64,000 nucleotides of DNA from Gammaproteobacteria bacterium UBA2679 (GCA_002354735.1 DEMD01000016.1:98974-162973), one strand, 5' to 3'. Shown: positions 24,578-33,975, counted from the stretch's first letter. Numbers and translations are program-made. The notes: generated by a model from the letters alone, not told the origin.

Positions 24578-27114
24578 TGTCAGCGCTGTATCCTGCCATC
24601 AGTTTAATGCTGCTGTACTTGTTCTCGAATATGGTACTGGCGCAGGCGCTGAGCAGTATTGATCCTGAGCAGCCGTCCTTGCTGTTGAGCCAGGATGCTG
24701 TGACAACTGGCAACCTTTCGTCTTACCTGTTCAGCCTGCCGGATACGCCACACCAGTCCATAGGCAGAATCAGTTCGCTGCCTGTCAACGCCTGGAATGC
24801 GCCAGACAATTTTCCCTTCAATGAGGGCTTCAACAGCCATGGGTTCTGGTTCAGAGCGGACGTACTCACGCCAGCAGACCTGCCAGTAGATGAGTGGGTC
24901 GCCGTCCTGCACAATACCCATGTCGACAAGCTGCGGGTCTGGTGGCTGGAGCATCCGGCCGGCCGTCTGATCGAACTCGATACCTCGGCGATTCACCAGC
25001 GCTATCCCGGACGCTTCAGCGTAGTGCCGCTTTCGCTCGAGGCAGAGCGACGTTACACCCTCTTCCTCTATATGGAAACCGAATGGGCGTCGCAGGCGCC
25101 GATGTCAGTCATTCCGTATAGCACTCATCTCCTGAGTGAACTGACAACCTTGTCAGCGCTTCATTTCGCACTCGGCGCACTTGGCATTCTCGCGACAATT
25201 TCACTCGTAGTAGGCCGTGTGCTTCGAGACGCCGCGCTCACCTACTACAGCGTCTTCATTGCCTGTATTGCGCTCGTGCAAGGCATCCTGCAGGGTGTGG
25301 GTGCACAATGGCCAATATTTGGCAGCCAGTGGAATTCCACCTCGCTCATCTTCACGTTCATAACGCTTGCAGAGATGGCGGCCATTCTGTTCACGCGGGA
25401 ACAGATGCGTACGCGGGGCAATCGCTCCATTTCTACCAGAATTCTCTCGAGCATGATCTGCCTGTCTGCATTCACCTGGCTGGCGATGGTTATTTTCCCA
25501 ATCCCGGTTCACTGGTTCTGGCAGATCATCATCGTCAAGGCACTCGCCTATGTTGCCGTCGGCGTCTGGATCGGCATCTATAGCAGCGTGCGGCAGCAGT
25601 GGGCTGCGATCTACTATTCCGCGGCCATGGTCATCTTCTTCATCGGCACTATCCTGCTGACGCTGAACAAGTTTGGCTGGCTCCCCATGACGGTCTATAC
25701 CGAGCATCTGCAGCTGGTTGGTAGCGTCGCCTCATCAGTGATATTTCTTCTGTCGGTAGGTGAGCGCGTCAAGCTACAGCGGCGCTCGAAGATGCAGGCG
25801 AAGCAGCGGGCGCTGGACTATGAGCTCATGGCGCGCTCCACGCAGGCCCGCCTGCTTGCAGTGGAACGACAAACTTCAGAGGCCCTCGAACAGCAGGTCA
25901 GTGCGCGCACGGCCGAGCTTGAACTTGCCCTCGAAGAGTTGCAGCAAGCCAAGCAGGAGGCTGAGCAGGCGAACGAAGAGAAAGCACGCTTCCTTGCGGC
26001 AGCTTCGCACGATATCCGCCAGCCCCTGCACGCGCTGGCTCTGCTTTCTGAAGGTTTGCCACGACCCGGCAAACGATCAACAGGTGACCTCCTGGAGACT
26101 AGTCGCTATGTGCGGCAGGCGGTCGCCGATCTCGTCAATCTCATTGACACCCTGTTCGACTTATCAAAGCTGGACAACGATTTGCTCGAGCCGGAGTTGC
26201 AGTCGCTTTCTCTCGGCCCGTTATTACTCAGCTTTACCGAAACCATGCGACCCGTGTGTACCAAGGCCGGCGTCAGTCTCGTTTTCGAGCCGGGACGCCT
26301 CGAAGGTCTGGCTGCAAATGCCGATCCTGTGCTCATGTTCCGGATCCTCTCGATACTCGTTGATAACGCTGTGCAACATGCGAGCTGTACGCAGCTCACC
26401 ATTATGGTCGTGCCTAACGGCGAACGCAGTGCCTGTGAAATTCTGGTCACTGATAATGGTATCGGGATAGCCGCCCATGAGCAGGGCCCGGTCTTTGAAG
26501 CCTTTTATCAGTTGCACAACCCCGAGCGAAATCGCAGTAAAGGGATGGGGCTAGGGCTGGCGCTCTGTCGACGTCTCACCGAGGTCATGGGGTTTTCTCT
26601 CACGCTGGAGTCGGCGCCGGGTGCTGGCTGTCAGTTTCGAATTGGCCTGCCTGTGGTGCATGAGCAGACACTGACACCTCGCTCGATGGATGATCTGAAT
26701 CCAGACTGGACGGAGTCCTCGAAGCTAAGAGTGCTACTGGTCGATGACGACTATCTGGCGCGCAAGGCGACCAAGCAGCTGCTTTTGAACTGGGGGCTGG
26801 ACTGTCACGCTGTCGCATCGACCCCTGCCGCGCTGCAGGCACTCAATGAACTATGGCAGCCAGACTTTCTCGTTCTCGATTTTCGTCTGCCTGGCACCGA
26901 TAATGGTCTTGGACTGGCCAATATGATTCGTGCGCGTCTCGGACGTGAAATACCTGTTCTGATCGTCTCCGGTGATATAGGTGTCACTATCAATGATCGG
27001 TCTATCGTATTGCTTCACAAACCTCTCAAGCCCAGCCGCCTGCGTGCTGTAATTGAAGGATTCATTCGCCTTGCGGACAATCCAGTTGCAGCGGAAGCTG
27101 CGTCTGAGGCTTAA
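24577..27114 (+). CDS. Hybrid sensor histidine kinase, 7TMR-DISM type
   Basis: This 845-residue protein has a signal peptide (about 1-23). A periplasmic 7TMR-DISMED2-like beta domain spans about 35-180 (HGFWFRADVLTPADLP, EWVAVLHNTHVDKLRVWW). Seven membrane helices lie at about 192-397, then a coiled coil. The HisKA phosphorylation site is His478 in AAASHDIRQPLHAL. The ATPase domain has the N box SILVDNAVQHAS, G1 VTDNGIGI and G2 GMGLGLALCRRL. A C-terminal receiver carries Asp768 (FLVLDFRLPG). DISM domains often sense carbohydrates or other small ligands; the signal is unknown. The likely output is the regulator encoded immediately upstream. Confidence 0.93.
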   Translation: MSALYPAISLMLLYLFSNMVLAQALSSIDPEQPSLLLSQDAVTTGNLSSYLFSLPDTPHQSIGRISSLPVNAWNAPDNFPFNEGFNSHGFWFRADVLTPADLPVDEWVAVLHNTHVDKLRVWWLEHPAGRLIELDTSAIHQRYPGRFSVVPLSLEAERRYTLFLYMETEWASQAPMSVIPYSTHLLSELTTLSALHFALGALGILATISLVVGRVLRDAALTYYSVFIACIALVQGILQGVGAQWPIFGSQWNSTSLIFTFITLAEMAAILFTREQMRTRGNRSISTRILSSMICLSAFTWLAMVIFPIPVHWFWQIIIVKALAYVAVGVWIGIYSSVRQQWAAIYYSAAMVIFFIGTILLTLNKFGWLPMTVYTEHLQLVGSVASSVIFLLSVGERVKLQRRSKMQAKQRALDYELMARSTQARLLAVERQTSEALEQQVSARTAELELALEELQQAKQEAEQANEEKARFLAAASHDIRQPLHALALLSEGLPRPGKRSTGDLLETSRYVRQAVADLVNLIDTLFDLSKLDNDLLEPELQSLSLGPLLLSFTETMRPVCTKAGVSLVFEPGRLEGLAANADPVLMFRILSILVDNAVQHASCTQLTIMVVPNGERSACEILVTDNGIGIAAHEQGPVFEAFYQLHNPERNRSKGMGLGLALCRRLTEVMGFSLTLESAPGAGCQFRIGLPVVHEQTLTPRSMDDLNPDWTESSKLRVLLVDDDYLARKATKQLLLNWGLDCHAVASTPAALQALNELWQPDFLVLDFRLPGTDNGLGLANMIRARLGREIPVLIVSGDIGVTINDRSIVLLHKPLKPSRLRAVIEGFIRLADNPVAAEAASEA

Positions 27115-27139
27115 GCGAAAACAAGGCCGGGGTGTGCCC

Positions 27140-28369
27140 ATGCAGATACTGGAGCAGATTTATCAACAGGAATCACGGCGGATTCTGGCGACCCTGATCC
27201 GCCTGCTTGGCGATTTCACCCTTGCGGAAGAGGCGCTGCAGGATGCCTTCGCAGCAGCGCTCAGACAGTGGCCAACGGAGGGCGTTCCCCAGAATCCGCG
27301 CGCCTGGCTGATTTCTGCAGGGCGCTTCAAAGCCATTGACCAGCTGCGTCGCAAGGCACGCTTTGATGCCTCACTTGCGCAACTGCAGCTCGATGCGCAG
27401 GATGGCGAGGTAGTGCCTGATGAAGACGACGATAAGAACATCGAGGATGATCGCCTTCGCCTGATCTTCACCTGTTGTCATCCTGGACTCGCCGTGGAGG
27501 CGCAGCTCGCGCTGACGCTCCGCGAAGTGTGCGGCCTCACTACTGAGGAAGTCGCCAGTGCCTTCCTCGTAAAACCGACGACTGTCGCCCAGCGCATCGT
27601 CCGGGCGAAGAACAAGATCCGGCAGTCGGGCATTCCCTATGAAGTGCCCGATGACACGCAGATGCCTGGGCGGCTGCAGGTTGTGCTACACGTGATCTAT
27701 CTGCTCTTCAACGAAGGCTATTCGGCATCAGATGGTGACGCTGTGCTGCGACAGTCCATGTGCGACGAGGCTATTCGGCTGTGTCGCCTGCTTTACAATC
27801 TGCTGCCGGAGCGGGAAGTAGCTGGTCTGCTCGCACTCATGCTGTTGCAGCACTCGCGCAGCGCCGCCAGGAGCTCGGCTGGTGCCGTCCTGATAACCCT
27901 CGAAATGCAGGATCGGACGCTATGGAACCAGGAACAGATTAAGGCTGGACTCGAGCTCATCGAACCGGCACTTGCTGGAGGCAATCCCGGCACTTATGCC
28001 ATCCAGGCTGCAATCGCAGCCCTGCATGCCGAAGCGCCCACTTACGCCCAGACGGATTGGCAGCAGATCGCTGGGCTCTACGGCATTCTGTTACGTCTGC
28101 ATCCCTCTCCAGTGGTTGAGCTGAACCACGCGGTTGCCGTCGCCATGGCCTTCGGAGCCGCCGAGGGGCTCGCCCGCATAGAGGCGCTGCTCAGCCGGGG
28201 TGAACTCGATAATTATCATTTCGCCTACGCAGCCCAGGCGGACCTGTTACGTCGCCTCAAGCGCTTCCCTGAAGCAAAAGCAGCCTATGAGCGTGCACTG
28301 ATGCTGAGCCAGCAGGGGCCGGAGCGTGCCTTCCTTCAGTCGAGGCTGGATGAACTGCCGCGGACGTGA
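27140..28369 (+). CDS. ECF sigma factor of the ECF42 type
   Basis: From ATG at 27140 the product is 409 residues, far longer than an ordinary ECF sigma factor. Sigma region 2 is seen at LIRLLGDFTLAEEALQDAF and RAWLISAGRFKAIDQLRR, and region 4 at LTLREVCGLTTEEVASAFLV to TTVAQRIVRAKNKIR. The C-terminal 220 residues form a TPR-like helical extension (EGLARIEALLSRGELDNY, LKRFPEAKAAYERAL). This architecture, with a DGPF/YCII gene next door, defines the ECF42 group, which lacks a classical anti-sigma factor. No anti-sigma gene is present here. Transcription follows the hybrid kinase gene by 25 bases. Confidence 0.9.
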   Translation: MQILEQIYQQESRRILATLIRLLGDFTLAEEALQDAFAAALRQWPTEGVPQNPRAWLISAGRFKAIDQLRRKARFDASLAQLQLDAQDGEVVPDEDDDKNIEDDRLRLIFTCCHPGLAVEAQLALTLREVCGLTTEEVASAFLVKPTTVAQRIVRAKNKIRQSGIPYEVPDDTQMPGRLQVVLHVIYLLFNEGYSASDGDAVLRQSMCDEAIRLCRLLYNLLPEREVAGLLALMLLQHSRSAARSSAGAVLITLEMQDRTLWNQEQIKAGLELIEPALAGGNPGTYAIQAAIAALHAEAPTYAQTDWQQIAGLYGILLRLHPSPVVELNHAVAVAMAFGAAEGLARIEALLSRGELDNYHFAYAAQADLLRRLKRFPEAKAAYERALMLSQQGPERAFLQSRLDELPRT

Positions 28370-28450
28370 AAAATTTTTCGTGTTGCTGTCGATACAGTGC
28401 TCTGCCGGGCGACTAGTCAATGTACCGTTTCAACAATGATGGAGTTCACA

Positions 28451-28822
28451 ATGAAATACCTGGCCCTTGTGTACTACGACGAGCAGAAAATGGGTGCCAT
28501 GCCCGAAGCCGACTGGCACGCCCTCAACAGGGAGTGTATAGCCTGTGGCGAAAAACTCCGCGCCAGCTCCACGATGATTGGGGGCGAGGCGCTACAAACC
28601 ACCGAGACCGCCACCACAATCAGGGTCCGCGATGACAGGGTTACGATCACTGATGGGCCCTTCGCCGAAACCAAGGAGCAGCTAGCGGGCTTTTACCTGC
28701 TCGAAGCGAGAGATCTCAACGAGGCTATCCAGGCCGCTGGTAAAATCCCTCCGGCTCGCTATGGCTGTGTCGAAATCAGGCCGGTTCGAGAGCTGGATCC
28801 GGCACAGTTCCAGCCACGGTAA
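28451..28822 (+). CDS. YCII-related / DGPF domain protein
   Basis: From ATG at 28451 the product is 123 residues. MKYLALVYYDEQKM begins the ferredoxin-like fold, and VTITDGPFAETKEQLAGFYLLEA contains the Asp-Gly-Pro-Phe motif that names the family. ARDLNEAIQAAGKIP follows. DGPF genes are the regular neighbours, and proposed targets, of ECF42 sigma factors. The biochemical activity is unknown; relatives of the YCII fold include a chlorinated-aromatic dehydrochlorinase. It lies 81 bases after the sigma gene. Confidence 0.88.
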   Translation: MKYLALVYYDEQKMGAMPEADWHALNRECIACGEKLRASSTMIGGEALQTTETATTIRVRDDRVTITDGPFAETKEQLAGFYLLEARDLNEAIQAAGKIPPARYGCVEIRPVRELDPAQFQPR

Positions 28823-28886
28823 TATTTCACAGTACCAACCTGTAATGCTTGATACGCCGGCCTGGCAGGCCGCTGGTAGCCTTGGT

Positions 28887-28921
28887 TCTGAAGAGACGGC
28901 GTTGTCGAGCCGCTCTTCAGA
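28887..28921. other. Intergenic hairpin after the ECF42/DGPF pair
   Basis: TCTGAAGAG at 28887-28895 pairs with CTCTTCAGA at 28913-28921. Inside it CGGC at 28897-28900 pairs with GCCG at 28909-28912, with one bulged A and an 8-base loop. This gives a 13-pair stem. No T-run follows on either strand, so it is either an imperfect terminator or a 5' structure for the gene at 28956. Confidence 0.5.
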
Positions 28922-28955
28922 GATTCCGACCCTACCAGAATGATGGAGCACTACA

Positions 28956-29459
28956 ATGAAAACACCAAGCCTCAGACAGTCTGCAATCCTGTTAGCCTTT
29001 CCCTTGCTGACCGGAGTTGGCATTTCTTCAGCTTACGCTGGAGATGCCAAGGTTTATCCCGGATCAATGGCTGTCAAGTATTCAGGCCCATCGCCGACCT
29101 ATAGCTGGTCGATGATCAACAACCCTTCCTCGACCTCATGGATGTACGTCGACCTGCCCGTTATCAACGACGATACCGGCAGTGGCATCGATGTCTCATG
29201 GGTACAGGTGCTCGACCGGCATTACAGTAGTGATGTTCGCTGCGCGATCATCACGGTGTACTGGAATAACTCGGCCGATGCCATCTATGGCTATTTCGGA
29301 CCAAATCGCTACAGCACTGGCTCGAGCAACAACGCCCAGACGCTCTATACCGGTTCGGCTTCACATGGCAGTACCCGCCATGAGTACTTCAGCTGCGCCG
29401 TTCCGCCAAGCTACGCCGGCCAGAGCTCATCCATCGTGTCTTACTACGTCTCTGAATAG
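28956..29459 (+). CDS. Small exported protein of unknown function
   Basis: The protein has 167 residues, with a signal peptide of about 29 residues ending SSAYA. The mature part is rich in Ser, Tyr, Thr and Asn, with two Cys (RCAIITVYW and YFSCAVPP) that could form a disulfide. The pattern suggests a small all-beta secreted domain. I do not recognise the family. A GGAG precedes the ATG. It is 133 bases after the DGPF gene, behind a hairpin, so it may have its own promoter or be in the ECF42 regulon; neither is shown. Confidence 0.7.
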   Translation: MKTPSLRQSAILLAFPLLTGVGISSAYAGDAKVYPGSMAVKYSGPSPTYSWSMINNPSSTSWMYVDLPVINDDTGSGIDVSWVQVLDRHYSSDVRCAIITVYWNNSADAIYGYFGPNRYSTGSSNNAQTLYTGSASHGSTRHEYFSCAVPPSYAGQSSSIVSYYVSE

Positions 29460-29551
29460 ACGTCTATGGCCCGATGCCGTCCTGGCTTCGGGCCCTGTCA
29501 GACCCAGTGCAGTTTCTGTCGGGGCCCGATCAGGTCTTTCAGGAGAAGGAG

Positions 29552-30253
29552 ATGATCATGAAAACAATATCAGGCACCAGTATTCCTTATATGGCCGCGG
29601 CGGCCATTGGGTTGGCTGTGCTCGGCTGGAGCCAGATGGACGAACAGCACAGTGCCAGCATTCAGGATTTTGCCAGAACCCCCTCATTTACCAATAGTCC
29701 ACCTGCCGTGGCGACACAGCAGAGACAAGTCGCCGAGACTGATCCGCAGGCGTCGGCTCGGATCTCGAACGACATAAACCAGCTGCGCGAGCACATGGCG
29801 ACACTTGTCGAACACCAGAGCCTGACTCAAGAAGAGCTGGATGATCTGCGCGACAGCATCAATAGGGGTGAAGCGGTCGCAGAAACAGCCAAACTCAGCC
29901 CGGCTACCCCTGAGGAGGAGGCCACCATGCTCGAATCACAGTTCTCCCGCATGGACGCCTACCTCGGACACGAAACGCCAGACCCGGACTGGAGTGGAGA
30001 AACCAGGGGAGACGTCGAGCGAAGTATGGAGCTCGCTGAACTTTCGGGGGCTACATTGCTGGAGTCGACCTGTGGTACCACGCTATGCAAGGTCAAAATC
30101 AATCTGCCTGCCGATCGCGCGCCGGAAGAAAGCCTGCAAAGGCTGGCGGCACAGCGCAGCTGGGATGGTGCGACGATGTTCAAGCTAAGCGGCAATGGCG
30201 AAGCAGACTTCTACATAGCGCGGCTGGGGCACGAGCTTCCGACAGGGGAGTGA
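29552..30253 (+). CDS. Membrane-anchored periplasmic protein of unknown function
   Basis: From ATG at 29552, after AGGAGAAGGA, the product is 233 residues; ATG at 29558 is equivalent. One N-terminal hydrophobic helix (IPYMAAAAIGLAVLGW) is followed by a polar, partly coiled-coil region (INQLREHMATLVEHQ, TQEELDDLRDSINRG). A compact C-terminal domain then contains ESTCGTTLCKVKI, a Cys-x4-Cys pair, preceded by PDPDWSGETR. I have the impression that this C-terminal domain recurs in uncharacterised secreted proteins of other proteobacteria, but I cannot name a family. It follows the gene at 28956 by 92 bases. Confidence 0.7.
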   Translation: MIMKTISGTSIPYMAAAAIGLAVLGWSQMDEQHSASIQDFARTPSFTNSPPAVATQQRQVAETDPQASARISNDINQLREHMATLVEHQSLTQEELDDLRDSINRGEAVAETAKLSPATPEEEATMLESQFSRMDAYLGHETPDPDWSGETRGDVERSMELAELSGATLLESTCGTTLCKVKINLPADRAPEESLQRLAAQRSWDGATMFKLSGNGEADFYIARLGHELPTGE

Positions 30254-30260
30254 GCTGATC

Positions 30261-30290
30261 GCCCGCATCAAATGCGGGCCCTGTTATAGC
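30261..30290. terminator. Hairpin between convergent genes, possible weak terminator
   Basis: GCCCGCAT-CAA-ATGCGGGC is a perfect 8-base stem with a 3-base loop just after the stop at 30253, followed by CCTGTTAT. The T content is poor. It may end the forward unit, or act in both directions between the converging genes. Confidence 0.45.
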
Positions 30291-30305
30291 CAGTGCCTTG
30301 GCAGT

Positions 30306-30659
30306 TTAGTGAGGCAGCTTGATCAGATAAGTGAAACCGCCGATCTTCACCAGATACATATGTGAGCCCTCGTAGGACACGGTGGTCACTGACTCCACTG
30401 AACGTATGGCCTGGGTCTTGATAGGGAAGTCCAGCTGCGTTGGCTCTATCGGCTTGCGATTCTCATCCACCACAACCGGTTTGCCTTCGCGGTCAAACAT
30501 GATTGCGAATGGCAGGTATTCTCCTTGCTGCTCGTACATCGTGCCCGTCTGCAGGCGCTTGCCGCTCTTCTGCTCTGCGGCGCACGCCGTTAGCGAAAGT
30601 CCCATCAGGCCGACTACGAGCAAGCCTCTGAGATAATGCTTTTCAGTTGTTATTGTCAT
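30306..30659 (-). CDS. Small lipoprotein of unknown function
   Basis: From ATG at 30659 the product is 117 residues. A signal peptide with lipobox LSLTAC places the lipidated Cys at about residue 25. The mature part is short and polar, with YLPFAIMFDREGKPVVVDEN in the middle and GSHMYLVKIGGFTYLIKLP at the end. No family recognised. The frame stays open to 30890, but that part overlaps the barrel gene and lacks a signal peptide. It lies 25 bases after the FecR-TPR-barrel gene on the same strand and probably belongs to the same operon. Confidence 0.7.
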   Translation of the reverse strand: MTITTEKHYLRGLLVVGLMGLSLTACAAEQKSGKRLQTGTMYEQQGEYLPFAIMFDREGKPVVVDENRKPIEPTQLDFPIKTQAIRSVESVTTVSYEGSHMYLVKIGGFTYLIKLPH

Positions 30660-30684
30660 GGCATTGGTCCTTTGCGTTGAGGAA

Positions 30685-33600
30685 TCAGAACGAGAACTGG
30701 ACTCGCCCATAGAGGAATCGGCCGGGATAGAACTGCAGGAAATCACCGTCCGAACGAATGATGGTGCGCTCGACATCGCCAATGTTGTCGATGCCGGCTT
30801 CCACCATCCCGAAGCGTCGCGGCAGTGGATACTGCAACGCAATATTCCCAATCCACATGGTTTCCCTGCCGCGCTGTGGCGCGGTTTCAAGTGTCTCGGT
30901 GTCGAGCACTGAGGTCCGCGTTTGCTGGCGGAGATACTCTGCTTCCAGCGTCAGCTGCCAGCGATGAAAAAACAGACGGGCACCCAGTGGTAGGCGAATC
31001 GTCTTGCGCCGATCTGTTTCGCCCACGATACCCTGTAGGTAAGGTTGATCTGCGTCTTCCCACAGCAGTCGGCTGTTCAGCGTAAGCCAGTTGCTCATTA
31101 TGCGACTGAGGTACAGTTCAGCGGTCTTATCCCTTACTGTTCCTATCTGGATCGTCTCATCACCGCCGGTCAGGCGGAAGTCGAGTTCACGCAGCATAAA
31201 TTGCGCGCCGGTGAAGATTGCCCGTCCTGGTCTGAAATCCACGCCAAGCCCATAATTCTTCGCGTCCGCCGTATCAAGGTCATCCTCAAACTGATTAAAA
31301 CCCGCAACACTGGTGGGCTCTATAGTTTGTCTTGCCACTGGATCGCGTCTGAACGTTCGAAACGCCGCCAGCCTGAGGTCGAGCTCCAAAATGGGCGAGT
31401 ACACAATCCCTGCTTTAGGCGACCATTGGCGCAGATCGTCCTCTCCATCAGCAGAAAGACGATTGAAAGCAAGACCAAGTTCGAGAGTGGTATCGGGTAG
31501 AGCATGGGCGGTGACGTAACTGTAAGCGTTGTCGTGCTGAGCACGCGATAGTGACTGAAACACAAAACCGAGCGGTGGATCCGGGGGTATCGACTGCAGT
31601 GTGGAGACAACAACATCCCTTTCACTTCTGAGCGTACCTGCGCCGCTGACGGTCCAAAGGTCGCCAAACTGTCCCACATGCTGGAGTTCGAGCGCGTAGG
31701 GACTGTCTTCCAACTCTGAATCGATGGCCACGAAAGGGGCAGGAGCGTCAGTCTGTGCTTCACTGAAACGTTGGGTGATGAAAGAGGCGAGCAGATGCTG
31801 CCCCGGTGCAATGCTGGTGCGCCCTCCGATACGCCAGGTATCTGTGCGGCTATCTGCGCTCAAGCTGCCGAGGCTGTCCGGGTCTGCAAGGAAGCGCAGG
31901 TCTCCACGTTCCCAATCGAAACGCCGGAACTCGAACTGCAGACTACTATCGATCCCTGTTTGCCACTGAGCGAAAACGTTATAGATCTTCTGGGTCTGTT
32001 CAGCGTTTTCGCGGAAGCCGGCTGTATCGTAATAGTACTGTCCGAGGCTAAAGCTCACGGGCCCCTGCAGATAGTTCAATACCGCATCGTTGCCGAAGGT
32101 CGAGTCGGAACCAGCCAGCGCGCCGGCCGATCCGCTCAGGCCATTTTGAAGATAAAGCGGGTGATATTCATTGAGGCCCGGCCGTTCAGGTCCCAGGCCA
32201 GACACAATGTTGAGATCGCTTTCGCTCAATTGCGGCGAGATGGGGTAGGCGGTGAGCGGCTGCCAGAGTTGGGCCTGTAGCAGCTCGGAGACACTGGCGC
32301 TATCCAGGCGCGGCTCGTTCCGGTAAACATCGGCCAGTAGTCGATGGCCCTGGGCATTGGTTGGGTCCCGGCGAAGCGCGCGGTAACCTTCTGTCAGCAC
32401 CTGCTCGCGCAGGCCAAGCTTACGATATGTTCGGCCAAGCGCGGCGGCTCTGGCTGCGCTATCGCTGGCCATGAGTGGGGGCGCCCGGATTACGCTGCGG
32501 TTTGGATCCAGTGCCCTTGCGTGTTCGAAGTCCTCGAGCGCCTGTACAGGATCGTTCTCCAGAAGCTGCAGTACACCCTGGTAGAACAGTGGCGTCGGCT
32601 CCAGAGGGTCAAGTGTCTGCGCCAGCTGCCACTGTGTTTCCGCCTTTGCATGCTGATGCTCCGCGAAGAAGACTTCGCCGAGCACAACTCGCAGCAAGCT
32701 CTGGTTCGGATTCAGGCTAAGCGCAAGATCGAGTGCTGCTCGAGCCGCTTGCGTGTCGCCTTGTCGCAATCTCACAAGCCCGAGGCCGAGATGAGCCTCC
32801 GGAGTACTCGGCTCGCGTTCAAGCGCCTCGACGAAAGCTTGTTCAGCCGCTGAAAGGTCATGAGCAAACAGGGCCAGCAAGCCTGTGAGACTCAAACCAC
32901 GGGCGTTGCCCGGGTCTAGTGCCAGAGCGCGGTCAATTGCCTCCTGCGCATTCTGACTATTGCCGCTATAGAGCTGTGTCTCAGCGAGGCGCAGCCAGGT
33001 GATTGGACTACCAGGGGCAATCGTGACAGCCATCGCTGCACTCTCGACCGCTGCCTCGAGCCGCGAATTGGCCTGCTGGGCGAGCGATTTCGCAATATGG
33101 GCGGTGGCGAGGCCTGATGCGGCAATGGCGGCGTCGGATAGCCGGGAAGCGCTTTCCGCCTGTCCGCGTGAAGAGGCCGCCCCACTGAGCAGAGCGAGTC
33201 TGATTGCTTGTAGCTCTGGCACCGCCGTATCTATGGCATACAACACCGCTTCGGCCTGCCCAATCATGCCATGCTCGAGATGGCGTGCCGCCTCCTGCAG
33301 AGCAAGCGATGTGCGTTCAGACGCGTAAGGCCCGAGTTCTTCCGGAACCAGAACCTCAGGATAATGAAGTGACCATGCAATCCGCTCGGCGGGAATGCCC
33401 TGAGTGACTGTGAGGTGGGCAGTCGTGCCTTCGGACAGCACCGTCTGACCACGCTCAACAGCGACTTCCGCATCGGTAGTTGATGCCGTCACGAGACCTT
33501 CAATGACCCCGACGCCACTAACGCTTTCCTCGGCCCAGAGAATGAATTCGGTTCCCGACACTGCAGCGTTGACGTAAGGGGTGGCGGCTTCGAATTGCAC

Positions 33601-33975
33601 GCGCGTGCGGCTGAAGAAGCGGGCGACGCCATTGCGGAGTTTCAGCCAGAACGACTGATTGTCTGGCGATCCGGGAAAACTGATTACCGTGCCCGGACCA
33701 AGACGCACGACGGTGTCATTGCTGAGGCGAAGTGTGGCGCGGCTATTATCGCTTACGCGCAGGAGGCTACCTGGACAAACCTGTTGCCTGAGTTCGACGA
33801 GCTGCCAGCGGCTTTCGGTAGCGGCTTGCCATTCCACGATACCGTCACGGGCAACGAGTTCTGCCTGCCAGTTTTCACAGGCATCAGCGACCCGCGCGAA
33901 TAGCGACAGGCCCAGGACCAGCCAGGGCGAAAGCAGGGCGGCTGAACGAAAATGCCATAACCGGGTCAAGCGCAT
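30685..33975 (-). CDS. FecR domain - TPR - outer-membrane beta-barrel protein
   Basis: This 1096-residue protein has a signal peptide of about 32 residues ending RVADA. A FecR-like beta domain spans about 65-185 (LRVSDNSRATLRLSNDTVVR, TPYVNAAVSGTEF). Tetratricopeptide repeats follow at about 225-545 (for example NAQEAIDRALALDPGNARGL, LEREPSTPEAHLGLGLVRLR). The C-terminal 450 residues show alternating beta-strands, as in TonB-dependent receptors, and end in Phe (LYGRVQFSF), the usual outer-membrane insertion signal. There is no plug domain. FecR normally transmits outer-membrane signals to a sigma factor, but here it is in the periplasmic part of a porin-like protein. It lies between a CHASE2 cyclase gene and a lipoprotein gene. 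Confidence 0.85.
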   Translation of the reverse strand: MRLTRLWHFRSAALLSPWLVLGLSLFARVADACENWQAELVARDGIVEWQAATESRWQLVELRQQVCPGSLLRVSDNSRATLRLSNDTVVRLGPGTVISFPGSPDNQSFWLKLRNGVARFFSRTRVQFEAATPYVNAAVSGTEFILWAEESVSGVGVIEGLVTASTTDAEVAVERGQTVLSEGTTAHLTVTQGIPAERIAWSLHYPEVLVPEELGPYASERTSLALQEAARHLEHGMIGQAEAVLYAIDTAVPELQAIRLALLSGAASSRGQAESASRLSDAAIAASGLATAHIAKSLAQQANSRLEAAVESAAMAVTIAPGSPITWLRLAETQLYSGNSQNAQEAIDRALALDPGNARGLSLTGLLALFAHDLSAAEQAFVEALEREPSTPEAHLGLGLVRLRQGDTQAARAALDLALSLNPNQSLLRVVLGEVFFAEHQHAKAETQWQLAQTLDPLEPTPLFYQGVLQLLENDPVQALEDFEHARALDPNRSVIRAPPLMASDSAARAAALGRTYRKLGLREQVLTEGYRALRRDPTNAQGHRLLADVYRNEPRLDSASVSELLQAQLWQPLTAYPISPQLSESDLNIVSGLGPERPGLNEYHPLYLQNGLSGSAGALAGSDSTFGNDAVLNYLQGPVSFSLGQYYYDTAGFRENAEQTQKIYNVFAQWQTGIDSSLQFEFRRFDWERGDLRFLADPDSLGSLSADSRTDTWRIGGRTSIAPGQHLLASFITQRFSEAQTDAPAPFVAIDSELEDSPYALELQHVGQFGDLWTVSGAGTLRSERDVVVSTLQSIPPDPPLGFVFQSLSRAQHDNAYSYVTAHALPDTTLELGLAFNRLSADGEDDLRQWSPKAGIVYSPILELDLRLAAFRTFRRDPVARQTIEPTSVAGFNQFEDDLDTADAKNYGLGVDFRPGRAIFTGAQFMLRELDFRLTGGDETIQIGTVRDKTAELYLSRIMSNWLTLNSRLLWEDADQPYLQGIVGETDRRKTIRLPLGARLFFHRWQLTLEAEYLRQQTRTSVLDTETLETAPQRGRETMWIGNIALQYPLPRRFGMVEAGIDNIGDVERTIIRSDGDFLQFYPGRFLYGRVQFSF

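Noticed and set aside
25760..26470. Forward 236-codon frame inside the hybrid kinase
   Set aside because: Out-of-frame shadow of the kinase coding region; Ser/Arg-rich composition typical of such shadows.
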